In this document: piece by piece, positions 22,231 to 33,829 of the stretch | Layout of the letters: each line of letters opens with the position of its first letter | How positions within the stretch are numbered: position 1 is the stretch's first letter | Assembly: GCA_023313575.1 (NCBI GenBank) | Contig: JAJTTP010000021.1 | Coordinates: forward strand, 372,001 to 436,000 | Source: Eutypella sp. D-1 | Taxonomy: Eukaryota; Ascomycota; Sordariomycetes; Xylariales; Diatrypaceae | Direction: 5' to 3' | Length of the DNA: 64,000 bases | The notes under the pieces: model-generated | Told to the model about the DNA's origin: nothing | The model's database searches: none | What the model saw: only the letters and a program-made list of their open reading frames with translations | Position numbers and translations under genes: made by a program

Positions 22231-22373
22231 TATATTGCTGACGGTGATTGTGTAGAGGAAAAGATAGAAAAGTCTGTTCCACGATATCCCGGAGTTGCTA
22301 TATTGCTAACGGTGAGTATGTAGAGGAAAAAATGAAAAATTAGTTTCATGATACCTAGGTATTCTCGGGTTGC
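22231..22373. repeat. Imperfect tandem repeat, two units of about 70 bp
   Basis: Two adjacent copies begin with TATATTGCT(G/A)ACGGTGA at 22231 and 22299 and share TGTAGAGGAAAA and a terminal GGAGTTGC/GGGTTGC. The second copy is slightly longer. The pair lies 55-200 bp upstream of the 2EXR start codon, within its probable promoter or leader. Confidence 0.6.
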
Positions 22374-23021
22374 ATTTATGGTAAAAAAAGAGGTACCTGG
22401 TCTTGCAGACACCTAGGTCCCTAAGGTACATAGATATTGTTGCCAGTGTGCTAAATGTATTTGTTACCGTACGGCGTACGGCGGGAAGCTGCAATAGGTA
22501 CAACAGAAAATTTTAGAAGGTGCTGGCGCGTAGGTGCTTTGATCTCGTGTAAAACACGACTAAACACGAAAATCGTAAATGCGGGCGAACAACCCCCACG
22601 TTGCGATCAGAGGCAGAAAGAAAATAAGGTGCCGCACCACGTAAAGATTGAATCGCCCTGCCGTCTACAGAGTGTTGGAGCCTGGCCTGCGCTCGATATT
22701 ACAGACATTTCGTGTCTTTACAGATGCATATCATCGCAATCATGAGGTTTACAGTCAGGAGAGTCCTTAATGAAACCGAATATCATTAATCTTCGTGTTG
22801 CTCATATATTTAATCCAGGGCCTGTCCAACAGTCAAACCCTCGTAGTTATCTCCATGAGTTCCCTTACCCGACAGTTACGGTCCCATTCATGAAGAGGGA
22901 TGGAGGAAATTCAACGATTATAGCCCAAGACCACTTCAGCCATGCAATCTCACTGGCGGCTACGACAACTGACCCCAAGACCTTGACGATGCGGGTTTCC
23001 CACACAGGAAGTGGGAAGGGG
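22374..23021. other. Intergenic spacer
   Basis: No supported gene. It separates the 2EXR promoter from the 3' end of the hydrolase gene. Confidence 0.4.
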
Positions 23022-24985
23022 CTATTGCAGTTTATGAGGTTCGGAAGTCACCTCCTTAGGCTCCTTAGCAGGCTGTAATTCCGTACTAGTTTCCTCCGGT
23101 GCAGTCTCTCCTTCGCGCGGCCCACCTTCACCGTCTCTCGCTACGCCAGCCGCCTCACCTTCACCTTCCGCAGGCGAAGAACGCTTCTTGCCGAATAGGT
23201 TGGTAGGCAGCTCCGGCATCTTCTTCGGTATAAGGGACGTAAGACCGGACGTAGACGGTATCGTCATCTGCGGCATGTCGGGCAGTTTAGGCCTGGTTGT
23301 TGGTACGTAAGACCGGATATCGGTGCCCGTCTGCTGCGCGATGCGCATCAGATGTCGCATATATGTTGTCTTCCTCGCCTCCACCTCTCCATCTGTGTGC
23401 GCGAGCTGCGGGGCTTCCTCGTCGTCGTCTGGTAGTGGCACGAGCGATGCGGCGGCTGTGATGTCGAGCGGTGACTCGTCCGGAAGCGACTCGTCATCTT
23501 CCTCTGCCTCATTCTCTTTCCGAGGTTCGGCGTCTGACGCTTTGGCTTGGTTGGTCATGACATCGACTTTCGGCACCTCTTCCCCGTCCTCTGTCGTGTC
23601 CATGAGCTCATCGACCGGCTCCGGCGGTGCCGGCGTGGTGGTGAACTTGGGGTCATCGTAGAGCTCGGTGTCGTCATTGAACCATCCAACAACCAAGTTG
23701 CTCGCCTCTTCCACCATGCTGTCGTAACTCTCGTTCTTTTCTGGCTTGAACATGCTCACATGCGCCTCGACCTCGTCCTTGACCTTCTTGACGACCTGCC
23801 TGGTGAAGAGGTGGTATGCTTGGTGGTCGTGGTCCGGGACCGCGCAAAAGGTCCTCTCGGGGACGAAGTAGCCCCCGCTCCAGACACCATTCTCGCCGAG
23901 GGAAACATAGAAGTCGTGAATACCGACCCCCCTGAGGGCAGCCATGCGTTCGAGTCGGCGGCTGAGCTCCTGCTGCTTCATCAGGGCGCCGATAAAAGTA
24001 AAATGGTCGGAAAGGTAGGCAAAGGACCGCCCGACGTTGCCACGGTTGATGTACGCGAGTCCCTGGCTGAGCGTGTCGACACCCTGGTGGTAGCCTTCCT
24101 TTACGGACTGCCTGTTAAGGTTCCGCACGCCCCGCAGACCGTCGAGAATCTTCTCCCGGTGTACGTACGCGGCCACTCCGCCCGCGGCTATGGCGCCAAC
24201 CGTGCCCGTGCGCACGGCGACCATTTGCCAGGCTTTCCACCCAGGGACGGCTGCCACGCTCCTCGAAGCCGATGGCAGCCTGCTGGCTGCTTGAGTGAAA
24301 GCCAACCTACTAAATGCCACAGGCGCCGCTGACAGTGCCGTCATCACGTTGAACACGCTGCTGACTTTCTGGTAGTTCGAGAAGGCGCCGTAAACGAACA
24401 TAGACCTCGCAAGCCCATTGAAAGGAGTGTCGAAAGTTAGGATCCCCTGAATGAGTGGGAATATTGGAGATGCGTCCTGACTGTCGGATGCTCTCCCATT
24501 CAATATGCGCAAGAGCGTGTCGGCGGCGACGAAGCCCCTATTGCGAGTTAGCCTCCTGGCTTCAGGCTCGGAAAGTCACGCTTACCCCATGGAGTGTGCT
24601 ACAAGGACAACGCCGACATCTCTGTCGTGAGGCGGCCACGGCTTCTCACTGTGCGCCTTGCGGATGTCCATAACCCTCTCCTTGAGCCTAAGTGTGTTAG
24701 TCACGAATGCCTCACAAACTGGTAGGGTTCGCGCTTTCTTACCATGCCAGGAAGGTCTCGGAGCACTGGCTTAGTTCGCCCTTGGTTTCATACTTGGGAT
24801 ACACGACAGATTCCACATTGTGGCCTGGGAGGCTTGCCTCTACAAGCTTCTTTAAGTCGCTCGGAAAGCTGTGGAAGGTGTCGTCGTTTCCCTAGGTTCA
24901 TCAGTGACTTAGATGAGAGCAAGGCAATGGCTGCTGGGCTCACCTTGAAGCCGTGTATGAAACACAGCAGGAGTGTTCGCGACAT
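23022..24985 (-). CDS. Alpha/beta-hydrolase (DUF676-like serine esterase/lipase)
   Basis: Four exons on the minus strand: 24985-24944, 24891-24743, 24687-24586 and 24537-23022, giving 602 residues. The N-terminus MSRTLLLCFIHGFKGND supplies the FIHGF oxyanion-hole motif. The nucleophile elbow is AHSMGG, with Ser96. The join between exons 3 and 4 falls inside this motif. FDTPFNGLARSMF follows as expected for DUF676-type lipases. A hydrophobic segment (AVRTGTVGAIAAGGVAAYV) lies in the middle. The final roughly 200 residues are acidic and proline-rich, probably disordered. The likely role is hydrolysis of a lipid ester or other ester in the cytoplasm or at a membrane, but the substrate is unknown. 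All three introns have GTGAGC, GTAAGA or GTAAGC donors. Confidence 0.85.
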
Positions 24986-25827
24986 TGCGTAGTTTGGCGA
25001 TTTCTAGAGATACTGTGAAGTTTTTAATTAGGAATGTGTAATGTAGGTTGATGGAGTTCTGATTCAAGGATAACGGATGCAATATATGTGATATATCTGG
25101 TGTGGTGGGTGATGTATACTCGCGTCGCGTTGCAAGGCAGCAGGTCGCCACTAGCAACAACCCAATCTTAATGAAGGCATCAGGCAGGACCTGACCACAT
25201 GTGACATACAAGTAGCTACTGGCTGCGCTTTACGGTTCACCCTCACTACAGCAGCCAACACGTCATGCATGACGTTATACTTCGCTAATTCCTCATCATG
25301 CTTGATTTGGGCGGTACCTCGAAAATGCGAGTGAAGCTAGATGAAGGTGTAACCAGGAGCAACACCCAATAGCTGCTAATATAATCGCGGGGTATCGAGG
25401 GATATCAGAAACTTTGCTACCTGTTGTGATACAATGTTAGACACCATCGTGAACATGAGTCGTGCCATCTTCCGGACAATAGTCTCAGAAAGGTGGAAGT
25501 TTCTCATTCTATCGAACATGTGCATTCATTGTGAAATGCGTGAAAGGTCAATTAGATTTTTAAATGGCGAGAAGTTATCATACAAGTTTAAGGTAAAACA
25601 TTTAGAACTTAAATATTCCTTGCCCCAGTAGCCAAAATAGCCAAAACCTTCATATATCATTAGGGGAAACAAAGTCATAAATCATGACAACAGCCCAACG
25701 TTCGCTATTATATCCGGATTAAAACAGACATTAGATTAACATGTTGCTCTTCGCCAGAGACCTGAAAGTCCGCATTTTGTGTCATGGTGCAAGCAGGAAA
25801 CAGAGGTTGTAGCGCTGAAAAGAGTGC
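24986..25827. other. AT-rich intergenic spacer
   Basis: No gene is supported. It holds the promoter of the hydrolase gene and the 3' side of the large DUF3659 gene. Confidence 0.45.
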
Positions 25828-28800
25828 TTAGAAGATACCAAGGAAACCACCGCCAGACTTCTTCTTCTTCTTGTCACCTCCCAGGTTTAGCATCTCACCA
25901 AGGCCAAGGCCGTCGAGGACCTTGTTTAAGCCCAGACCACCAAGGAGGTTATTGACGAGACCGCCGAGGCCAAGTCCGTTGAGTAGCTTACCAACGAGGC
26001 CGAGAACGCCGCTGAGCAGGAGGCCGACGGCAGCGAGAATCTGGAAAAGGGGTTCGGAAAGGAGACCCCAGAGAGGGTTGATCTGCTTCTTGGCACGTGG
26101 CATGTCCTCGAGCTTGCGCTTCGCATTCTCGATGGTCTCCGTCACGTTGCCCGTCAGCTCCTTGAGAAGATCTGCCAGTCGGTACTCCTCCGGCGTCGCC
26201 TCGCGCGCCGCCGTCTTGTGCTTCGCATTGGCTGAGATCCGACCGTCCGGGTCCAGGCCCCGAATCACTCCGTTCGCCTCGGTCAGGATCTTACCGCCTT
26301 CTTCGATCAACGGGCGCACCTCCTTGACCAACTGCTCCTCGTCGCGCTCGTCTTCGGGCTTACGCTCTTCAGACTCAATTTTCTGGTGTGGTTGTTAGTA
26401 ATCGTAAGCTTAGATGTAATGTAGCCTAGGCTGGCCGCAACATAATGTACTCACACTTGTAATCATTTTAAGAATAGGCTTGATCTTGTCCAGTGACTGC
26501 TCGATGCAGGATGCAATCTGGCCCGCAATCTTGCGGTCCTGCTCAAGCTGAAGACGGGCCTGCTTCTCCTCCTCAGACTCCTCAGGCTCTGGCTCAGGCT
26601 CCGGCTCAGGTATCTCGGAGAGCAGTGAGCAGTGACCGAGCTTGCCGCCCTTGCCGTCAACCACATCACCGTCCTCATCGATCTTCTTGCCGATGCATTG
26701 GCCTAGATCACCACTGGTAAGTTTGCCCATGATGTCGCCGTTCTCGTCGACCACGTCACCCTGCTTGTTGACGCGGCGACCGTGCATGGGGCTGACGTCC
26801 TTCTCTACCTCAGGCTCCTCCCAGCGCTCGGCGTGGCCGATTGCGTTCCCGTTCCTATCGACAACGTCGCCATCATCGTCGACGGGACGGCCGACAAGAA
26901 CCTTGGGGTCGCCGGACACGAGCCGCCCGACGACGTCACCACCAGGAGTGACAACCTTGCCGTCCTTGGTAACAGTGCAGCCCTGGAGCTCAGAGAAGGG
27001 TCCTTCCTTAAGACCTTCGCGCTCAGCCTCGGGAATGACCTGGGCGCGGCCAATCACATCCCCTCCCTCATTGCGGATGAATCCCTGCTTATCGCACATC
27101 TTTCCAACAAGGCGGGACAAGTCACCTTCAATAACACGGCCGTAGATATCGCCGTGTTTGTCGACAACGTTGCCAGCCTTATTAACACGCTTTCCAGCAA
27201 GACTGGAGTTGTCAATCTCGGGCTCTTTCTCGGGTTCCGGCTCATACCAACGCTCCGCGCGTCCTATTTGGTTGCCTGTGCGGTCCAGGATGTCACCATC
27301 GGCATCGACGGGCTTGCCTTTGAGCTTCTTGGCGTCACCCTCTACAACAATGCCGACCTGCTGACCCTCGAAGAGAACCTTGCCGTCGTCGCCGACGACA
27401 GCATCTGGGAAATCCTCGAATGGTGCTGGCTCACTCGCGTCCTCGCGCTCATTCTCGGGTACCGGCTCAGCCTTGCCGATAACCTGGCCGGCGTCGTTGA
27501 AGATCTCACCATTTTCACCGACCTTCTTGCCGATGAGATGTTTGAGGATACCCTGAATTACGCGACCCCAGACACGGCCCGAATCGTCGACGACGTTTCC
27601 GAGCTTATTGACCTTCTTGTCGCGCAGCGATGAGTAATCAATCTGCTCCTCCTCGGGCTCGACGGGGTCCTCTGCCTCCTGACGCTCTGCGTGGCCAACC
27701 ACGTTGCCATTCTTGTCAAGAATATCACCATCCGCATCAACCTTCTTGCCAATGGAATTCTGGAAATCGTCACCAACCACGACGCCTACCTGACGGCCGT
27801 CGAAAATGACCTTGCCGTACTTGTCGACGGTGGCGTCGGGGAAGTCCTCAAATGGCGCAGATTCGTTCTTGACGGCCTCAGGCAGAACCTCCACCTCGCC
27901 GATCACGTTGCCCTGGTTATCCCAGACCTTACCGTTCTTGTCCGGGGTCTTGCCAGCAAGTTTCTTTAGGTCGCCGCTCTTGACCTTGCCGACAGGATTT
28001 CCATTTTCGTCGACGACGTTACCGCCCTTGTTGATCTTCAAGCCCTCCAGAATAGAGATGTCAGGTAGATCGGCCTGGGCTTGGGCGGCGTCAATAGCGT
28101 CAAGGCGTTCGCGCGCTTCTGGGATCTCATCCTTGATACGTTCAGCAATACTACCCTCGGGAGCGAGGGTGACCTTGCCCATGACGGTATCATTGTCACC
28201 GAGCAGGTTGCCTTGGGCGTCGATACCTTTGATGTCTTTGCCGAGAAGTTGCTCGTAGTCCTGGCCCTCAGCGAGCTTGCCAAGAACCTTACCGTTCTGA
28301 TCCACGACCTGACCGTCCTCAGCGATGTTGAATGGGCCCTCGAACATGGCGATGACCTTGTCGGCAACCGATGGCGCGAATGATGGAATTTTGATTCCGC
28401 CGCCGACATCCTTCTGCGCGTTCTCGAGTGCGTCGAGGCGCTCGGCAGCTTCGGGTACCTGTTCCTTAATCTTTTGCGCGACAGAGCCCTCGGGCGCGAT
28501 ATCGACCTTGCCGAGAATGTTATCCTCCTGATCGATGAGGTTACCCTCTTCATCCATGCCCTTGACCTCCTTGCCGACTAAGTCCTGTATGTCGGAGCCT
28601 GCAGCTAACTTGCCAAGGATATTACCATCCTTATCGGCGATCTTGCCGCCGTCAGCAACAGTAAACGGACCCTCGAACAGGCCGAAAACCTTGTTTGCTA
28701 CTGACGGCGAGAGAGACGGAATACCATTGATAGGTTCTGCCACTTGCTGGGAGAGGCCTTCAGCATTGGAGCCCAGTTGGCTCTGCGCTTGATCTGCTTT

Positions 28801-30045
28801 GTCCTCCAGGTTGTCGGGTGGTACCTGGCTCCCGGCAATGTCTTGAGCATCACCGGCAGCATGCTCGGCCTTGGAGCCGAGCTGGCTTTGGGTTTGATCT
28901 GCTTTGTCCTCCAGATTGTCCGCTACCTCGCTCCCGGTAATGTCCTGCGCATCACCGGTAGCATCCTCAGCTTTGGATTCGAGCTGACTCTGCGTCTCCG
29001 CTGCCTTGTCCTGCAGGTCGATGGGCGCCTCACTTTCGGTAGCGTCCTGCGAATCGCTAGTGACACCCTTGGCGCCTTCCGCTTGATCTGAGACATCGCC
29101 AACGGCGTCTCCTGTCTTGTCTTGGACGTCATCCGTTACGCCCTTGACAGTATCCTTAGCTCTCTCGGTGGTATCATCGACGGCGTCAGTCGGTCCTTGA
29201 GTAGTATCTGGGGTCGCATCTTGAGCAGCGTCCTGAACATTTTCCGTGGCTCCCTCGGCAGTATCAGTAGCGCCTTGAGCTGTGTCATCCACGGTATCGG
29301 TCGCGCCCTTGGTCGCATCCCCTGCGGTGTCGGTGGCGCCCTTGGCTGTGTCACCGATCTTGTCCGTGCCATCTTCTATGCCCGTCGCCTTGCCCGCGGC
29401 CTCGGTAGTGCTCTTAGCCGTACCGCCAACAGCGTCAGTCGCGCCATTGGCGGTGTTACCAGCAGCACCGCTCAGACCGCTGATGGCGGTTTTGGCGGCC
29501 TTGCCGACGCCTCCGATAGTACCGCCGAGGGGCCGGCTTTGCTGCTGCTTCTGTTCGTTTTTCTTCTGTGCTTCTGGTTGCTTCTCTTGCTGCTGCTGTT
29601 GTGATGTGGTGTAATTGAGCTCGGAAGCGACATCCTCGAGAGGCTCGGCCTTGCCGACGACCCGGCCGTCCTCGTCGAGGACGTCGCCTTCCTGCGTAAC
29701 GACGAAACCGGCAAGCTTGCCCGGATCACCGCTCGTGATGCGCCCGATGGCATTCCCATCATCGTCGATAACCTCGCCTTTCTCGTTGATGCGGCCCGCC
29801 GCAGGCACCATCTCGCCCTCGCCGTCGTCTCCCCCCGAAGACTCTGGCGGCTGCGACTCCCCTTCCTCGTAGACATCCCCGAGGTGCGACTGCGATTCGC
29901 TAGCCACGGAGCGGGGGACTGAAGGGTCTGCCTTCTGTGACGGTGTTCGCGGCGCCTCTGCTCCCGGCCTCGGGCTGGACTTGGCCGTCTGCTCCGGGTT
30001 CTTGCCGGCCGCCGGGCTGGTGAGGTTACGCGCCGTCTCTGACAT
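25828..30045 (-). CDS. LEA-like DUF3659-repeat protein with C-terminal DUF6987
   Basis: Two exons: 30045-26456 (the codon ending at 26455 closes exon 1) and 26382-25828, with a TACTAAC branch, giving 1,381 residues. Residues about 82-135 hold a first DUF3659 unit (GEVIDDDGNAIGRI). Residues about 160-430 are late-embryogenesis-abundant-like: short Ala/Thr/Asp/Lys repeats such as GATDTAGDATKGATDT. Residues about 450-1138 carry nine further DUF3659 units, alternating between FEDFPDATVDKYGKV-like and VNKxGNVVDxxG-like types. An acidic EPEPEPEPE spacer follows. The final 184 residues match the fungal DUF6987 type and end with a Gly/Leu-rich hydrophobic stretch and a KKKKKSGGGF tail. LEA proteins protect cells in drying; DUF3659 has no known biochemical role. 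I place the start at MSETARN because the in-frame extension upstream (to 30240) is His/Thr low-complexity. Confidence 0.85.
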
Positions 30046-31858
30046 GGCAGCAGGGTGGATAATTGTGACTGGATCTTCGTCTGTGATAATCTCTTGGGTA
30101 GTGTACTTAATCACCCGGCAGTAGTGGTGCTGATCTTCCAGGTTGCTTTGGGTATGGCAGTGATGATGACTATGGGCACTAGTATTGGTATGGTTATGGG
30201 TATGAGTATAGGAATCAGTATAGTGGGTATCAGAAATCATAGAATTCTACAGTCGAGATATTTGATTCGAGAATACTAGTTAGTGAGCCCTCTTTGTGTT
30301 ATATACGAATAGCCAACCATCAAACATGTTCGTACCTTGTATAGAAGAGGGCCTGCGTGAGATCTTGTTTACGTCATGAGCCCTCTCTATGTTACGGCGG
30401 CGGCGCTACTCTCTAACTGATCACGATGACCATTTAGCTGGAGAGCGTTTCCCACTTGCCCAGAGCCAGCTCCATGGATTCCCATCCCCCCTTTTCATAG
30501 TCTCGACGTCATGACTAGGACTCTGTGTTCTAGGGGATGTGGCTGGAACGTCATACAAACCGCCCGGCGAGTCGGACAGTATGGGATTGCGTGTGTAAGC
30601 CGAGCACTCAGCAGTATGGTCTGCATATTGATGAGTAGCAAGACATATATGGGCGACATCTTACTGGAAGGAAAACCGCAGATCATCAGTGGCAGCATGG
30701 GAGGACAGGACAAGGGAGCCTTGTGTAATGTGGCTCGCCTGTTCACGCCCTGCGGTTAGCCACACGACGAGATGATACGCGTATGAGCAATTTATCAGAG
30801 CTCCAGTCCAGATCGGAGGTGGTCCCGATTCGACGGACGGTCAAGGTTCTCTCTTCATTGGTTGGTGTACTTGATAACTTCAAAACACCGGTGCGCGCCT
30901 TTGCCGGCGGTAAAACAAGATTTCTCACGATATAATAAACAACCTACTGCGGATAATGTTCATCGCTTGCGGGACCTCGGGACACCCCCTAGGGCAGTCC
31001 TAGGGACGGGATCGGGGAGCGTCGATCTCGATCAAGTGGTTCTTTTTGCCACCTTCCCGTGGTAGTGCTAGTAGGTAGTCAACGACCACGCATCATCTCG
31101 GCCGATAGTAATGGGATGTGCCAATACGCTTGCCAAAATCCATCGGGGGGAGGCCAAAATATTGATAGCAGAGAGTACACTGCGCGAGCCTGGCTTGCCT
31201 GGCAGCCTGGTAGTCGTCAGTGAGACCTTGACCACAGCATGCCACACTTCAAGGTAGGTTCGTCTCGGCTGGTTTACCTTGTTAGCAAGCTGACCTGCAG
31301 TCGCCGTTTGATCGGCATGCGAATCTTGGTTTGTATGGTGTGCAGGATCTCCTTGGCCGTGCAGGCCGTGGTAGCTTAGCAGCCTGCAGCCAGAGTGGCT
31401 TTCGGTCTCGACCCCTCGCGGGCGGTAGAACCCTGTCCGCGCTAACTAGGTGTAGGGTAGGTTAAATTATTCGCCAACGACGGCCTTTAGACAGCCATTC
31501 GACAACGTCACTTCCACGACTGCAGACCTGTTTTTTGCAAGCCACAACTGCCACACCCCGCGGGTGATCGACAACGTCAACGTCATATATGGGTTAACTA
31601 TGGCGCAGATATCCCTTTCTTGGCACGTTTAGGGGTCATGTCGTGACGGCTCGCACGAACATTGAACCTGATGTGGTTCCCATGTTTGCCTTGTTACCCA
31701 GCAACCCAATTCTCAATTCATTCAGACACAGCAGGGCAGGTGCCACACAGATTTCACTTTCGTGTATCGCATTATGAGCACAGATTTATATCGATATTAG
31801 GTAAAAACCATCGCAAACTTGTTGTTCTACCGCCCAATATTGAACGTGTTGTGTAACA
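30046..31858. other. Intergenic; in-frame 5' extension and spacer
   Basis: Bases 30046-30240 are open in the frame of the DUF3659 gene and would encode a His/Thr-rich peptide, probably the 5' leader. The rest has no supported gene. A G/C-rich patch lies at about 31150-31450. Confidence 0.4.
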
Positions 31859-33829
31859 TTACCCCTGAGATTCATGTCCTTGTGATTCTTCCTGGCGTTG
31901 AAGCCCAAATGTAGTTGGAATCCGTATTGTGAGTTGGATTCCGTCAGTGGTTGACTTGACGTCCATGAAGATGTCCGATGGACTGCCACCTGTGTGTGCG
32001 TTGACCTTGGGCTTCTCTTCTTGTTTTGCGTTCTGATCTGGGTTGGGATTTTGCTGCGGGCTACCCTTGGAAGGCGGCTGGCCAACCTTCTCCCCGGGCT
32101 TCTGGAAGAAACGACCGATTGCATTTCCCGTGCCATCTAATATATTACCGTTGTGATCAATTTGAAGATTGCCCATCTCCCATGGATTACCTGAACTCTC
32201 TGCTGATGATGGCCCCGTAAAGTTCTCCGTCACATATCCGACCAACTCTCCATTATCATCGTGAACCTCTCCACTACTGGCAACCTTCTGGCCCACCATG
32301 GCAGGGAGATCCCCCATTGCATGCCCGAGTACAGTTCCTGACTCGTCAACAATATTGCCAACATCATCTACAATCTTACCCTTGAGACCTCTGGCAAGGT
32401 GGAAGAGGTCTGAGGGTGGTGCCATGCCAATAGGTGTGATTTTTGGGATCTTCGGGATTGGAGTGACGTTTGCAGGAGAATGTACGGATTCGTCCAAGAT
32501 CTCCTCCGGAGGATCTTCTGGTATATCTTCCAAATCATTCGTAGTAGGGAGGTCATCGGTGTTGGGCAAATCTTTCACATTGCCCAGGTTCTCGGTGAGG
32601 TTGCCAAAATCGGGTTTCGAGGGCACGGGTGGGCTGTGGACAACACTCTGACGCCGCTGTGGTCGCTCGAACGGGATTTCAATCCTCTGTTCAATGTGCG
32701 CTGGCTTCCCCATGTTGTCAAATATCTTCGTACCATCTTCAGAAATTCGGTGCCCCGCTTCTATCGCGTCGTTCGTATCCTTGGGCGCCGCTGCTCCTCT
32801 CTTTGACACTCGCTTCTTCGCATTGCCTGCTAGGTTTCCCGTCTGACTATCGGCCTGCGAAGATATGTTCGATGCTTCTGGGTCGCCTATGCGTGAGCGC
32901 TGCCCATCATTTGGCGTAGAGTTTTCTGATACACCGTCATGAGTTGCTTCAGAGGCATCTACAATACCTTCCGCATTGTGAGAAACCGAGGAGGGATCGA
33001 GGTCAGGGGTCTTGTCGGCAACGTCTGGGACTTGCTGCTTGCCAGCTGTGTCTTGTATGTGGGTCGTGTCGCGAAGCTTGGCTGCATCGTTTGCGTCCTT
33101 TGTGGCCTCGCCTGAGCTAGCATTGCCAGCTAAAGCATTTACGAAACTGCTCATCTCCTGGTTGCCACTTCGTTCAAAATAATTGGCGATGTCGGTAGGT
33201 GATTCAAGCGCCTGAGCAAGGTTTGAGGGTGTCTGGGCACCTTCGCTTTGTCTCTGACTGTCCAAGTCTTCTCTTTCGTCCTGACTCTGCTTCTCCCGAT
33301 ACTTGGTCGCACTACTAGTAGTTTCGTCTGTTGTATTCGAACTGTCTCTCACACCTGATGTTTTGTGCTTCTGGGGATCTGATGTGTCTGTTGACAGGGA
33401 GCGGGCAGCCCCCGTACTTCGACTCACGGTGTCGCTTGGCGTGAGTACTTCGTGGTCTACAACGCCGACCGCTGTATCACCGGTAGTATCAGAAGTTGGG
33501 TAATCCGGTAGCTTATCTTTTGTAGTCCCTGGAGAACCGGTCAAGGGAGCCAATGGAGTGGATTTGATGATATCTTCTGAGAGTGAACGAGAGGGCGAGT
33601 CGGTAGACTGAGCGGGCGATTGTGCTGATTCGTAATAATTCTCGGTAGATCTGCGGTCTTCTGGTGATCTAACAGGTCCTGATTGTGTAGATGATTGGGC
33701 GCTTCGAGGAGTTGCGTTCGTTGAGTTGGTCTTTCTCACTGGGGTCGGTGTCTTCGTCTTACTGGACGGTTTAAACAACTTCTTTGGAGGAGTTTGCGAC
33801 GGAGTTTGTGGAGCCAGAGTGTCCGCCAT
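31859..33829 (-). CDS. Second DUF3659-containing, disordered protein
   Basis: Intronless. From the Met at 33829 (MADTLAPQTPSQTPPKK) it is 656 residues. The first 450 are Ser/Thr/Pro-rich and probably disordered. A DUF3659 pair lies at about 32220-32400 (KIVDDVGNIVDESGTVLG, then GEVHDDNGELVGYV), and a half unit at about 32110-32160 (LQIDHNGNILDGTGNAIG). A short beta-like segment near the C-terminus, DIFMDVKSTTDGIQLTIRI, resembles in style the conserved tails of the genes at 36.3 and 39.9 kb. An upstream in-frame Met at 33961 would add 44 residues with a possible membrane anchor (FCNSVLVLFLALFVYL). I favour the downstream start but cannot exclude the longer form. It lies next to the larger DUF3659 gene on the same strand. 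Confidence 0.75.
   Translation of the reverse strand: MADTLAPQTPSQTPPKKLFKPSSKTKTPTPVRKTNSTNATPRSAQSSTQSGPVRSPEDRRSTENYYESAQSPAQSTDSPSRSLSEDIIKSTPLAPLTGSPGTTKDKLPDYPTSDTTGDTAVGVVDHEVLTPSDTVSRSTGAARSLSTDTSDPQKHKTSGVRDSSNTTDETTSSATKYREKQSQDEREDLDSQRQSEGAQTPSNLAQALESPTDIANYFERSGNQEMSSFVNALAGNASSGEATKDANDAAKLRDTTHIQDTAGKQQVPDVADKTPDLDPSSVSHNAEGIVDASEATHDGVSENSTPNDGQRSRIGDPEASNISSQADSQTGNLAGNAKKRVSKRGAAAPKDTNDAIEAGHRISEDGTKIFDNMGKPAHIEQRIEIPFERPQRRQSVVHSPPVPSKPDFGNLTENLGNVKDLPNTDDLPTTNDLEDIPEDPPEEILDESVHSPANVTPIPKIPKITPIGMAPPSDLFHLARGLKGKIVDDVGNIVDESGTVLGHAMGDLPAMVGQKVASSGEVHDDNGELVGYVTENFTGPSSAESSGNPWEMGNLQIDHNGNILDGTGNAIGRFFQKPGEKVGQPPSKGSPQQNPNPDQNAKQEEKPKVNAHTGGSPSDIFMDVKSTTDGIQLTIRIPTTFGLQRQEESQGHESQG

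Noticed and set aside
23547..24332. 261-codon open frame on the + strand
   Set aside because: It is antisense to the alpha/beta-hydrolase exon 4, which has clear motifs and splice sites.
26782..27633. 283-codon open frame on the + strand
   Set aside because: It is antisense to the DUF3659 repeat gene; its length follows from the repeat's codon pattern, and no independent family signature is seen.
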